NCBI GenBank assembly: GCA_024639085.1
Contig: JAHEJB010000003.1
Coordinates: 6,779 to 49,047, forward strand
Length of the DNA stretch: 42,269 nt
Direction: 5' to 3'
Source of the DNA: Rubricoccaceae bacterium
GTDB taxonomy: Bacteria > Bacteroidota > Rhodothermia > Rhodothermales > Rubricoccaceae
Positions 1 to 8,235 of the stretch are shown one piece after another (position 1 is the stretch's first letter; each line of letters begins with the position of its first letter). The notes beneath the pieces are model-generated. The model was not told where the DNA came from. It saw only the letters and a program-made list of their open reading frames with translations, and searched no databases. The translations under genes and the position numbers were made by a program.

Positions 1-155
1 GGCGTTCTCTGGTTCTATCGGAACAGTTCCTTCCAAATTGACAGGGCTAGGCAAGGGGTATCGGCAGACGCGTTCGCAGCTTCATTCTGAAACCCGCCAA
101 CGGGACAGCGGATTCCTGCGCTGAAACGCCGTTCAAGTCAACAAGTTGATAGAAC

Positions 156-1694
156 CTACCTATTTCGGCCGAATTTTTCGTGGCTGGAAACCCAGTCGTT
201 GGAGGAGATAGCACTAGCAAGACTGATTTCGCCAGCCAGAACCACGCCAGCAACGATCTCCGCGAACTTCTTCACGCCGTCGCGGCCAGCACAACCAAGC
301 ATCCGTAAACACTCGTTCTGCGTCGCGAGGCCTGTCCCGCCACCGTGCGTGGCGACAATAAGACTTGGGATCGTGATCGACATATACAGGTCGCCCGTAG
401 GAGTGAGATCACAGTAAAGAAGGGCTGCACTTGATTCGGAGACATTAGCAACATCCTGCCCTGTCGCGATAAACATGGCCGCAATGCCATTTGGCGAATG
501 GAGGCCATTATTGTTGACGCCCGCGAGAGTGGAGCCAATCTGCGCGATTCCGTAGTGGTAGAACAGGTCCCGCGGCTCAACGCGCATATAGTGCCGGAGG
601 TTGTCTGCCGTGATCGTGCATTCGGCTGTGACGCGCTTACCCCGCGTGTGCATGATGTTCACCATGCTCGCTTTCTTGTCGGTCGCGAAATTGCTCTCGA
701 GGAAAAAACGGCGGATGTCGTCGTTGTTCTCGAGAATCCACGAACACGCGGCAAAGGTGGCGCGACCAACCATGTTTTGTCCTGCAGCGTCGCCTGTTGT
801 GAAGTTGAATCGACAAAACGCAAACCGATTGGAGAGATACGTGTCGATGTATTGAAGCTTGCCGACGCTTGTCGTGGACTCACCCGCCTTCCGGATCGAG
901 TCCATATTGTCTGCGAGCCACTGCTTGAAATCCCGCGCTTCGCGAGCCGTTTGAAATACGAAGACAGGAGCACGTTGCATCGCGTCGTCTACCACGGTGC
1001 ATGTAACGCCTCCAGATAGGTTCAGCAATTTCATTCCACGATTGTAGCTAGCAACGAGAGTGCCCTCCGTCGTAGCCATGGGAATGAGATAATCGCCCTT
1101 CGCATGCTCGCCTTTGACGGTCAACGGCCCCGCAAAACCAATCGGAACCTGCGCGACGCCGGTGAATGCTTCAATGTTACCAGAGAGCTTAGTCGGGTCG
1201 AACGAGTAGTTCCATACATGCTCGAACTGTTCGCCCGTAAACTTTTCCACGAACTGCTGGCGGTCCTTTATTGCCGCGTCATCGTAATCAGCATCATGGC
1301 GCGGCACACGGATACGATCGGGCTCGTTTTCAACCACCGAGTCCTTGACCTTGAAACCAATCTTGCCCATTCCTTCGATCTCAAACTCCAGGGCGATCTT
1401 GTGCACACCTTCTCCAACCTTGATCCCCGGCGCATATATCTGGACCACTTTCCGCAAAGGGAAATCCACTGGATGCGACGAAGAAATGTCCGTTCCAGAT
1501 AACGTGGCACCGTCTTCCAGCGTCATCGTTAGTTGGTCTGCCGCGACGGGAGTACCATTTACAGTCACTTTGTGCAACGCCGTCAGCTTTGCGTCCACCA
1601 AACGGTTTTTGAGGCTGAAGCTTACGCCGCCATTCAAGGGCGTGAGGCTACCGTTTGTATAAAGCTGTCGGAGAACGAGGGAAGGGATTTTCAT
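156..1694 (-). CDS. Hydroxymethylglutaryl-CoA reductase, class I type, with extra N-terminal domain
   Basis: This 512-residue protein is predicted to reduce HMG-CoA to mevalonate with NAD(P)H, the committed step of the mevalonate route to isoprenoids. The catalytic part (about 145-512) carries the family signatures: ATTEG with the catalytic Glu near 210, GDAAGQNM near 301-308, TDKK with the catalytic Lys near 340, GQD with Asp near 414, and a C-terminal SSH with His near 505. The pattern is class I. Unusually, about 120 residues precede the catalytic part, rich in beta-strand-like segments and without membrane segments. They resemble, by eye, DUF6379/C-glycoside-deglycosidase beta-subunit-like domains. 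The glycine-rich cofactor loop reads ATHGGGTGL where GTVGGGT is usual. The ATG at 1692-1694 is the first good start. The gene diverges from the two-component system at 1835. Confidence 0.93.
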   Translation of the reverse strand: MKIPSLVLRQLYTNGSLTPLNGGVSFSLKNRLVDAKLTALHKVTVNGTPVAADQLTMTLEDGATLSGTDISSSHPVDFPLRKVVQIYAPGIKVGEGVHKIALEFEIEGMGKIGFKVKDSVVENEPDRIRVPRHDADYDDAAIKDRQQFVEKFTGEQFEHVWNYSFDPTKLSGNIEAFTGVAQVPIGFAGPLTVKGEHAKGDYLIPMATTEGTLVASYNRGMKLLNLSGGVTCTVVDDAMQRAPVFVFQTAREARDFKQWLADNMDSIRKAGESTTSVGKLQYIDTYLSNRFAFCRFNFTTGDAAGQNMVGRATFAACSWILENNDDIRRFFLESNFATDKKASMVNIMHTRGKRVTAECTITADNLRHYMRVEPRDLFYHYGIAQIGSTLAGVNNNGLHSPNGIAAMFIATGQDVANVSESSAALLYCDLTPTGDLYMSITIPSLIVATHGGGTGLATQNECLRMLGCAGRDGVKKFAEIVAGVVLAGEISLASAISSNDWVSSHEKFGRNR

Positions 1695-1834
1695 AGCCGA
1701 ACGCGGAATTTGGTCTGCAAATTATACAGTAAGCTTGAAAGAAGCAGAAATACGTAGGTCCCTCAATCTACGGTTTTGTGAGAGTCTTCAGGGGCCTTCG
1801 CGCGTAGACTGCACCAAACACACGGGACACCGAC

Positions 1835-2572
1835 ATGGCATCCGCAGCTGCAATTCTCATTGTTGAAGACGATCCTGACATCGCGGATCTACTCGAACTC
1901 CATCTCAGCGACATGGGCTACCGCGTCGATGTTGAGGGCGATGGCCGAGATGGTCTCGAACGAGCCCGCGTTGGTGATTATGCGCTCATCATTCTGGATC
2001 GTATGCTTCCAAGCATGGACGGAATGGATGTGTGCACGACGCTGCGGAACGATGGGATCCCGACACCTATTCTCATGCTCACAGCGAAAAGCGAGGAGAT
2101 GGACAAGGTTCTCGGGCTTGATGTGGGCGCGGATGACTACGTGACGAAGCCGTTCTCCGTGCACGAGCTTCTCGCTCGCGTCAAGGCGCTCATTCGTCGT
2201 CGCAGATTAGATGGTACAGAAAACGAAGGCGATGCTCGCCGCGATATTGAAGTGGGGCCGCTCGCTCTTTCGCCGAATAAACGGACGGTTGAGCTTTACA
2301 ACAAGCCCGTTGATCTGACGGCCAAGGAATTCGATTTACTTGCCCTGTTTGCGCGGCATCCTGGTCGAGCTTTCTCCCGGCAGGAGTTGCTGGATCTCGT
2401 GTGGGGTTACCAGTATGCTGGCTACAGCCACACGGTGAACTCTCACATTAACCGATTACGCGCCAAGATCGAGCCTGAGCCCGAACAGCCCACATTCATT
2501 CGCACCGTTTGGGGCGTCGGATATAGATTCGCCGAGGAGGAAGAGCTTGCCACAGACGAGCAACACGCCTGA
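1835..2572 (+). CDS. OmpR/PhoB-family response regulator
   Basis: This 245-residue DNA-binding response regulator has an N-terminal receiver domain (about 6-120) with the acidic pair Asp12/Asp13, phospho-acceptor Asp55 (LIILDRMLP), Thr83 and Lys105 (TKPF). The C-terminal winged-helix domain (about 138-235) contains the family's LTAKEFDLL and a run ending IRTVWGVGYRF. It should be phosphorylated by the histidine kinase whose start lies inside its last codons (26-bp overlap), so the two are translationally coupled. The input signal cannot be read from the sequence. The ATG at 1835 fits the expected receiver N-terminus. Confidence 0.95.
   Translation: MASAAAILIVEDDPDIADLLELHLSDMGYRVDVEGDGRDGLERARVGDYALIILDRMLPSMDGMDVCTTLRNDGIPTPILMLTAKSEEMDKVLGLDVGADDYVTKPFSVHELLARVKALIRRRRLDGTENEGDARRDIEVGPLALSPNKRTVELYNKPVDLTAKEFDLLALFARHPGRAFSRQELLDLVWGYQYAGYSHTVNSHINRLRAKIEPEPEQPTFIRTVWGVGYRFAEEEELATDEQHA
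2535..2540 (+). promoter_or_regulatory. Strong Shine-Dalgarno supporting the TTG start of the kinase
   Basis: AGGAGG lies six bases before the TTG at 2547, inside the response-regulator gene. The next in-frame ATG would fall inside the first membrane segment, so this ribosome binding site decides the kinase start and couples its translation to the upstream gene. Confidence 0.7.
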
Positions 2573-4049
2573 GCAATTACACTGGTGGCAGCGATTTTAC
2601 GTTCGGCTGGCAGCGCTTTTCCTTGTGCTCCTGCTCGGGCTGGGCATTCTGCTGGCGATGTTCTCGGTCGGTGCGACCGAGGAGGTCACGATTGCGGCCG
2701 ATCAGGAATTACACCGCGATCTAGCGCGAGAACTTGCTCCAAGATTCGAGCCGCATCTAGCGGAGGGCGTAGACGAAGGGGCCATCAATGGCATCATCGC
2801 GGGGCTAACGCAGATCAACCGCCGCATCGATGTCTACCTCCTGGAGGCGGATGGTGAGATCAAGGGGTGGTTCATGGATGGAAGGGCGGAGCCGGTGCTG
2901 ACGCACGTAACTCTAGGCCCGATCATGCGCTTTCTTTACGGTGATCCGCCTCCCATCCTTGGCGACGATCCAACTAGCGAAGGCGTCACCAAACCCTTCA
3001 GCGTTTCACCGATCTCTGTAATGGGACAGGAAGGTTGCTATCTGTACATTATTCTGCAGGGCGAAGACTACGATCACGTCTTTGAAATGCTGAGATCGGG
3101 ACTGATGAAACAGCTCGTGCTTCGGGCTGCATTGCTTGCGTTCATCATCACTGCGCTGGTCGGGCTGCTCCTCTTCTGGTGGGTCTCACGGCGTTTGAGT
3201 AAGCTGCAAAGTGTAGTCACCGATTTCGAGAGTGGTCAGCTTGATCGTCGCTTTGATGTAAAGTCCAAAGATGAGATCGGACGGCTCGGTTCGACGTTTA
3301 ACGTGATGGCCAATCGAATTGAAACGCAGGTGGAGGAACTACAGAACACAGATCGATTGCGGCGAGAGTTGGTTGCCAATGTGTCGCACGATCTGCGGAG
3401 TCCGCTGGCGTCGATTCAGGGTTACCTGGAGACGCTTCAACTCAAGGAAGGCACGCTCGATTCTGAAAAGCGACGGGGCTACATCGACGTAGCACTCGGG
3501 CAAACAAAGCGGCTTTCCAACCTGGTAGCACAGCTTTTTGAACTATCCAAGCTAGACGCGAAGCAAATCCAACCCCACTTCGAGTCGTTCCCGATTGCGG
3601 AACTCGTTCAGGATGTCGTGATGCACTACACCCCGGAAGCGGAGAAACGTGGCGTGAACCTCAGGGCTGTCTTGCCGGAAGAGGGACTCCCGCTCGTTCG
3701 TGCGGACGTTGGTTTGATGGAGCGCGTATTGACGAACCTGCTCGACAACGCACTACGACACACGCCTTCCGGCGGCACCGTGGAGGTTCGGCCCGAGTTA
3801 AATAAAAAAGACGTGGTTTGCGTTCACGTCAGCGACACAGGTGAAGGAATAGAGCCTGCGCAGTTGGCGACCGTCTTTGAGCGTTTCTCTCGGGCTGATT
3901 CCAGCCGCTCTCGCGCGGTTGGAAATGGGGCTGGACTTGGCCTCGCAATCGCTCGCAAGATCCTCGACCTTCATGGCGGCGCGATCAAAGCGGAGAGCAC
4001 ACCCGGCAAAGGGACTACGTTTACGTTTGGGCTGCCCGTCGCGATCTGA
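2547..4049 (+). CDS. Membrane sensor histidine kinase (HAMP-HisKA-HATPase)
   Basis: This 500-residue sensor kinase is the partner of the upstream regulator. Order of parts: membrane segment about 17-41; extracytoplasmic sensor region about 42-187 with no recognised ligand domain; second membrane segment about 190-213; HAMP linker about 214-265; HisKA domain with phospho-accepting His281 in NVSHDLRSPL; ATPase domain with N box NLLDNALRHT (Asn401), G1 box SDTGEGI, F box FERFSRAD and G2 box GAGLGLAIARK. Length and architecture are normal for the EnvZ/BaeS-like class. The TTG start overlaps the regulator by 26 bp and is preceded by a good AGGAGG. The gene ends 16 bp before a convergent gene. Confidence 0.95.
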   Translation: MPQTSNTPEQLHWWQRFYVRLAALFLVLLLGLGILLAMFSVGATEEVTIAADQELHRDLARELAPRFEPHLAEGVDEGAINGIIAGLTQINRRIDVYLLEADGEIKGWFMDGRAEPVLTHVTLGPIMRFLYGDPPPILGDDPTSEGVTKPFSVSPISVMGQEGCYLYIILQGEDYDHVFEMLRSGLMKQLVLRAALLAFIITALVGLLLFWWVSRRLSKLQSVVTDFESGQLDRRFDVKSKDEIGRLGSTFNVMANRIETQVEELQNTDRLRRELVANVSHDLRSPLASIQGYLETLQLKEGTLDSEKRRGYIDVALGQTKRLSNLVAQLFELSKLDAKQIQPHFESFPIAELVQDVVMHYTPEAEKRGVNLRAVLPEEGLPLVRADVGLMERVLTNLLDNALRHTPSGGTVEVRPELNKKDVVCVHVSDTGEGIEPAQLATVFERFSRADSSRSRAVGNGAGLGLAIARKILDLHGGAIKAESTPGKGTTFTFGLPVAI

Positions 4050-4065
4050 GAGACGACCGCCGGCG

Positions 4066-4506
4066 TCAGGAAATCACTCCTTTCTGTCTGGCGTCTCGAG
4101 AGAACCAGACCAGGTAGGCTCCCACTCCAACAATGAGCAGGGGCATAATTGCTGCGGTTGCACCTCTTACTTCAAGCAAATCCGTCAAAAAGAGACCGTG
4201 ACCCATCTGTACGAGGAGGGCGATCAGCGAAACTATGAAAAGCGGTACGGCCAAAGCCTTTCGCATCAAGAGCAATGCGCAGGCGAGTGCCCCACCCCAG
4301 ACTGCGATCGCATATGCGGACGTTGCCCAAACGGGGATATCGGTGTATAGCGCACGCTCGGCGTCCGGCATCGCACCGAGGGTTTCAGGGCTAACCATTA
4401 CACTCATCAGATAAGTGCCCACGCCAATCATGTTCCAGAGCAAGGCAACGATGCCGATTACCCAGAATGTGCGGGTGGGTATTGAACGTCCAATGTCGTC
4501 TGGCAT
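4066..4506 (-). CDS. Small four-helix integral membrane protein of unknown function
   Basis: This 146-residue protein has four hydrophobic segments (about 13-36, 60-80, 83-105, 115-136) and short charged loops. The N-terminal helix follows RTFWVIGIVALLWNMIGVGTYL, a pattern I associate with small bacterial membrane proteins often labelled 'sugar transporter' on weak grounds. No catalytic or transport motif is visible, so I assign no function. It lies downstream of the ABC exporter genes on the same strand after a gap of about 106 bp and may or may not share their transcript. It converges on the histidine kinase gene. Confidence 0.75.
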   Translation of the reverse strand: MPDDIGRSIPTRTFWVIGIVALLWNMIGVGTYLMSVMVSPETLGAMPDAERALYTDIPVWATSAYAIAVWGGALACALLLMRKALAVPLFIVSLIALLVQMGHGLFLTDLLEVRGATAAIMPLLIVGVGAYLVWFSRDARQKGVIS

Positions 4507-4612
4507 AGCCTCCTCCGTGTTTGCAACAATATGGTTGAAACCGCGATGTGCAGGTGAATTTCCAAGCCACCGCAGCGTCTATGTTCTCAGAAGTTACCTA
4601 TAAGCAGAGAAT

Positions 4613-5473
4613 CTACGTGCTCAGCTTCTCGGTTCGAGGCTTAGACAGGAAACGAGGTCGAGACCATCCCGCGTCGCCTTCGCCTCCGACGCGGATGTCA
4701 CGCCTCTGAAACAGCCACGCTGCGAGCGCCGCGAAGAGTGCGCTGACAGCCAGCAGTCCAATAAACCAGGCCACGTTAAGGCCATTGATAGCGAAACCGC
4801 CCTGAAAGTATTCGTAGGGCAGCGCTCGCGCGACTGGCTTCAGATCCGCGTTCAGATTAGCAAAGCCCGACAGAAAGAACCCAGCCACCATCACACCGCC
4901 TGCCGAAGCCGCAGCCTTCCGTCGTGAGGACAGTAACATGCTCAACAAAAGCGCAATCATCCCGAAGACTAGCACAACTGCAAACGTCGACAGAAGCGGC
5001 AGCGCCATCTGCCCCCAACTCACGTCCATGGACGAGCCCCTTAGCGGGAGGACAAAGCCAAGCCAGCAAAGAGTCAGAATGGCGAGAGTGGCTGCAACGA
5101 AGGCTGCAAGACGCCCTCCGAAAAGTGACAGGCGGCTCACGGGATGGGCCATGATCAGATCCAAACGGCCACTTTCTTCATCGTCGGCGAGGAGGGCACT
5201 CCCGGCCAGGACGGCAAAAATGCCTAGAATCACCGGCAGCATCGCCAGTTGGCTGTCGAGAAAGCCTGCCGGCGTATTGATCGCGGTCATGCCACCGAAG
5301 AACGCCAGGAATTCAGGCGGATAGTTCTCGATGAACTGGAGCATCTGCTCCTCTTGTGAGACGTACACATCGTAAAACGGCACGACGACTAAGCCGAGGG
5401 CAGCCATCGCGAGGCCCCAGGCGAGGATGCGGCCACGAAAGCGAACCAGCGTATGGAGGAATTCAGCGCCCAT
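4613..5473 (-). CDS. ABC-2 type transporter permease
   Basis: This membrane subunit of an ABC exporter is about 286 residues from the ATG at 5473. It has roughly six hydrophobic segments, starting with GRILAWGLAMAALGLVVVPFY and ending with FIGLLAVSALFAALAAWLF. The cytoplasmic loop after the second helix contains DDEESGRLDLIMAHPVSR, typical of ABC-2 permeases that pair with CcmA-like ATPases. The reading frame stays open upstream to 5596, but the ATG at 5473 follows the ATPase stop codon by one base (TAA G ATG), so the shorter start is preferred. Cargo is unknown; drugs, lipids or peptides are all possible. Confidence 0.88.
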   Translation of the reverse strand: MGAEFLHTLVRFRGRILAWGLAMAALGLVVVPFYDVYVSQEEQMLQFIENYPPEFLAFFGGMTAINTPAGFLDSQLAMLPVILGIFAVLAGSALLADDEESGRLDLIMAHPVSRLSLFGGRLAAFVAATLAILTLCWLGFVLPLRGSSMDVSWGQMALPLLSTFAVVLVFGMIALLLSMLLSSRRKAAASAGGVMVAGFFLSGFANLNADLKPVARALPYEYFQGGFAINGLNVAWFIGLLAVSALFAALAAWLFQRRDIRVGGEGDAGWSRPRFLSKPRTEKLST

Positions 5474-5474
5474 C

Positions 5475-6386
5475 TTATTCTTCCTCCGTAGGGCTTTCGT
5501 CGGTTTGATAGTAGGCGAGGAATACGTCTTCGAGCGAGGCGCGCGTCGTTTCAATACGTGCAACTGGATAGGCGGCAAGCGCTTTGACGAGCCCATCCAT
5601 ATCGCCCTCTACTTGCAGCGTCATGCCGTCGAGATCGTCTTGCGAAAGCACCGCAAGACCAGGAACCCTCTCTAGAACGTCAGTATCGACAGGAGATTGA
5701 AACCGGACCTTCACTCGGTGAACGGCACGGTCTATGAGCGCAGCCGTGTTTGCCACTTCGACAAGTGTGCCTTCCCGAATTATGCCAACGCGCTCGGCAA
5801 TCGCCTCCACCTCGCTCATGACGTGCGAGGAGAAAAAGACGGTTGCGCCTTTCGCCTTTGCTTCGCGGATCAAGCCTTGCACTTCCTGCTGAACGAGTGG
5901 GTCCAGGCCGCTGGTTGGCTCGTCGAGCAGGAGGAGTTCTGGCTGATGCAAGAAAGCTTGGACCAGCCCAATTTTCTGCTTGTTGCCCTTCGAGAGATTC
6001 TTAACTGGCTGATCTAGATCCAGTCGGAGGCGTTCTGCCAGCACATTGACGTTGTCCGATTCCAATTTGCGTCCCCTCAGCGCAGAGAAATAGCGCAGGA
6101 TGCGACGTCCAGTCAGGTTGTCCTCCAGATGGAGCTCGCCGGGTAAGTAGCCAACGCGCGCTCGCACGCCCACTGGATCGGTCTGCGGATCCAGCCCAAG
6201 CACGTTTGCGGTCCCACTATCCGAGCGAATGAGATCAAGTAGACAGCGGATTGTGGTTGTTTTCCCCGCGCCGTTGGGTCCAAGAAATCCAAAGATCTCG
6301 CCGAGGTGCACGTCCAAATCGAGGCCGCGTAGAGCAATGACGCCGCCATACGACTTGGATAGCTTGTTTGTGGTAATAGCAGTCAC
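5475..6386 (-). CDS. ABC transporter ATP-binding protein (ABC-2/CcmA type)
   Basis: This 303-residue ATPase powers the adjacent permease. Walker A GPNGAGKT is at about 36-43, the signature LSKGNKQKIGL near 131, Walker B LLLLDEPTSGLDP at about 151-163, and the switch His in SSHVMSE near 188. The C-terminal 80 residues form the accessory domain common in drug/lipid ABC-2 ATPases. The start is GTG at 6384-6386, immediately before MTAITTNKLSKSYG. It forms a tight two-gene unit with the permease. The VanZ-like gene upstream on the same strand is 105 bp away. Confidence 0.92.
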   Translation of the reverse strand: MTAITTNKLSKSYGGVIALRGLDLDVHLGEIFGFLGPNGAGKTTTIRCLLDLIRSDSGTANVLGLDPQTDPVGVRARVGYLPGELHLEDNLTGRRILRYFSALRGRKLESDNVNVLAERLRLDLDQPVKNLSKGNKQKIGLVQAFLHQPELLLLDEPTSGLDPLVQQEVQGLIREAKAKGATVFFSSHVMSEVEAIAERVGIIREGTLVEVANTAALIDRAVHRVKVRFQSPVDTDVLERVPGLAVLSQDDLDGMTLQVEGDMDGLVKALAAYPVARIETTRASLEDVFLAYYQTDESPTEEE

Positions 6387-6491
6387 AGGCGACCAACTTA
6401 CCGATCAAGCTGGGGAGTGGGGTCCCAATGAGGCTCTATGATCTGTGGACGAGCTTCCTCAAGAACTAGCAAGTCGTGGGAGAGTGAGTCA

Positions 6492-7064
6492 TCACGGCAG
6501 AGGTTGCTTTCGAAACCGTTTGGTGATGCGTCCCTTCACCCACGCTATAACGACACTGGCCAATACCCCCATAAATGCGGCGAGAGCATTGAACCCGATA
6601 TCTACGATATCGAATATGCGGTTAGGCAGCAACGCCTGAATGCATTCATCAAGCGCTCCAATCGGTACCGTCGCTACAAGGGCGATCAATGCAGGTCTGG
6701 AAACGTTGCCGCCATTGTCCGCTCGCTCTTTCAACGCCTCGTGAATGAAAAGGGCCAATACGCTGTACTCGAAGAGGTGTGTACGCTCGGCGATTCCCGT
6801 GCGGGCGAACACCATGAGATAGACGGCCGCGATTCCCAACAAGGCTCCGATCTCAACGCCACGCAGCTTCGCCCTGAAACCCTGAAACAGAATGGCAACG
6901 TAGATCAGAAAAAAGCCGATGATGAAGGCCTGAATGAATACGCTATCGTCAACCACCCATTCGGCCAGGGTGGACGTCAGGGCGAGGGTCGAGTAAATCG
7001 CCACCACCACGAGGAGCGTCCATAGCCAAAGGCGACGTTCTCGATCTGATGTGAATGGGGTCAT
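6492..7064 (-). CDS. VanZ-like membrane protein
   Basis: This protein is about 190 residues from the ATG at 7064, with five or six membrane segments. The C-terminal half carries the VanZ-family pattern: HEALKERAD, then a membrane helix, then GALDECIQALLPNRIFDIVDIGFNA, where acidic residues and the D-x-x-x-N spacing are conserved. VanZ was named from a teicoplanin-resistance gene, but the biochemical role of most family members is unknown, and the same holds here. A GTG at 7127 would extend the protein by 21 polar residues and overlap the upstream GNAT gene. I prefer the ATG, which sits just before TSDRERRLWLWT. Confidence 0.82.
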   Translation of the reverse strand: MTPFTSDRERRLWLWTLLVVVAIYSTLALTSTLAEWVVDDSVFIQAFIIGFFLIYVAILFQGFRAKLRGVEIGALLGIAAVYLMVFARTGIAERTHLFEYSVLALFIHEALKERADNGGNVSRPALIALVATVPIGALDECIQALLPNRIFDIVDIGFNALAAFMGVLASVVIAWVKGRITKRFRKQPLP

Positions 7065-7111
7065 GATCGTGGTACCGCCTAGCTCTGGGGCTGATCCAAG
7101 GCAGCCCGAAG

Positions 7112-7558
7112 CTAGATCATCTTCCACATGACGTAGTGCGCCCCGATCCCTTCGATATCAAACTCGGGGCCGATTGTCTGTAAGCCAAGGCGTTTGTAAA
7201 AGTCCAGCGCGCCGATGCGGGCGTTGCACCACAGGAGGTCGGAATCGTGGACCTGGACGTGTTGGAAGCACAATTTCAGCAACTGCCGCCCGTAGCCTAA
7301 CCCACGAGTTTCAGGAGTTGTTGCCATCCCACGCAAACGGAACGATCCTTTGTTGGCCAAATGGTTGATGTACGCCTCAGGCGGATCCTCAGGGTAGATC
7401 GTCGCGATGCCAACTAGCTTGTTCTCGTGAAATGCTCCGGCGTGTAGGACATCCGAATGGTCGTCTCCGGGATAGACGAGGCGCTCAGGCGGTTCTCCCG
7501 GACGCAGAATCTGCGCGCGTAACGGGCGGGTTTCAGCGGCGGTGATAGGGCGGACCAT
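7112..7558 (-). CDS. GNAT-family N-acetyltransferase
   Basis: This 148-residue acetyltransferase transfers acetyl from acetyl-CoA to an unknown amine. The acetyl-CoA-binding motif A is seen as RGMATTPETRGLGYGRQLL (about 74-92), with the Q/R-x-x-G-x-G/A core as RGLGYG. Motif B follows as ARIGALDFYKRLGL. The length matches a single GNAT domain. The substrate cannot be inferred. It sits upstream of the VanZ-like gene with a 47-bp gap from the preferred VanZ start. Confidence 0.87.
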   Translation of the reverse strand: MVRPITAAETRPLRAQILRPGEPPERLVYPGDDHSDVLHAGAFHENKLVGIATIYPEDPPEAYINHLANKGSFRLRGMATTPETRGLGYGRQLLKLCFQHVQVHDSDLLWCNARIGALDFYKRLGLQTIGPEFDIEGIGAHYVMWKMI

Positions 7559-7580
7559 TCGTGGATCGTCGTGTGAGGCG

Positions 7581-7916
7581 CTAGGCGCACGAAAGGAAGA
7601 AAACTAAAAACAGGAGAACGTAGCCGATGAGGAATACGGCGAACGAACCAATGCATGCCAGAACGGCGACGCGCGTGGTCCGCTTCCACAGATACAATCC
7701 TGTTGAAACCAATCCGCAGATCACACTCAGCCCTGTCCACACACCAAGCGTGAGATAGAGTCCGTCGTCACTTTGGCAGGCGGCGGCTGTGAGGTAGAGC
7801 AGCATCCGACCGGCCTGGTGCAGCACGCCAAATACAATCCCCGATCCGATCAGGATGCCCGCTGCAGAAAGAAAAAGTTTGAGCGTGATTGATTTGGGTG
7901 GAAGGTCACTAGCCAC
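7581..7916 (-). CDS. Small membrane protein, last gene of the SPFH/zinc-ribbon cluster
   Basis: This hydrophobic protein is about 111 residues and has three predicted membrane segments: LFLSAAGILIGSGIVFGVL, LTLGVWTGLSVICGLVSTGLYL and VLACIGSFAVFLIGYVLLFLVFF. I do not recognise a family. The frame is open up to a TTG at 7958, which would give 125 residues. A GTG at 7916 overlaps the stop codon of the upstream gene by eight bases, and I prefer it because it gives a tight translational junction. The protein ends in SCA. Loop residues such as CQSDDG resemble nothing diagnostic. A role with its upstream neighbours is inferred from the unbroken gene spacing only. Confidence 0.65.
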   Translation of the reverse strand: MASDLPPKSITLKLFLSAAGILIGSGIVFGVLHQAGRMLLYLTAAACQSDDGLYLTLGVWTGLSVICGLVSTGLYLWKRTTRVAVLACIGSFAVFLIGYVLLFLVFFLSCA

Positions 7917-8235
7917 AAGCCACAACGAGAAGCCCGAACGAGAGTAGAAGCGCAACAATATTTAGCCCAACCAGCAGCGCGAACGTAGCAAGCGTCGTGC
8001 GCTTGGACTTCTGGCGAACAAACGTAATGGCCGTGTAAACCCCAATACCAAGGCACAGTGCCAGCCAAGTGTATATCGCCATGTTGACGCCGCTCACGTT
8101 CCGACAGCCCAGCGTCGAGAAGCCGAGCATCAAGAGTCCCACGAGGCCAACGGCGAACGTCACAAGAAGTGTTGCCGCTACGAGACCAGCATTCTGATTG
8201 GAAGAACGTGGTGGGTTAGGATTTGGCGTTTCCAT
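7909..8235 (-). CDS. Small three-helix membrane protein next to the zinc-ribbon gene
   Basis: This 108-residue protein has a polar, Pro/Asn-rich N-terminus (METPNPNPPRSSNQNAG) followed by three membrane segments: LVAATLLVTFAVGLVGLLML, MAIYTWLALCLGIGVYTAI and LATFALLVGLNIVALLLSFGLL. There is no recognised domain. Its ATG shares one base with the stop codon of the upstream zinc-ribbon gene (TAATG), so the two are translationally coupled. It resembles the following small membrane protein in size and helix layout, which suggests two related subunits or an old duplication, but residue identity is too low to claim this. Confidence 0.72.
   Translation of the reverse strand: METPNPNPPRSSNQNAGLVAATLLVTFAVGLVGLLMLGFSTLGCRNVSGVNMAIYTWLALCLGIGVYTAITFVRQKSKRTTLATFALLVGLNIVALLLSFGLLVVACG

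Noticed and set aside
11-156. Nine-base inverted repeat GGTTCTATC / GATAGAACC flanking 128 bases downstream of the HMG-CoA reductase gene
   Set aside because: Over the many possible pairs in this interval a nine-base match is expected by chance in a few percent of cases, the loop is long, and the right arm overlaps the stop codon region.
498-1019. 173-codon open frame opposite the HMG-CoA reductase gene
   Set aside because: It is a shadow frame on the other strand of a well-supported enzyme, with no recognisable domain.
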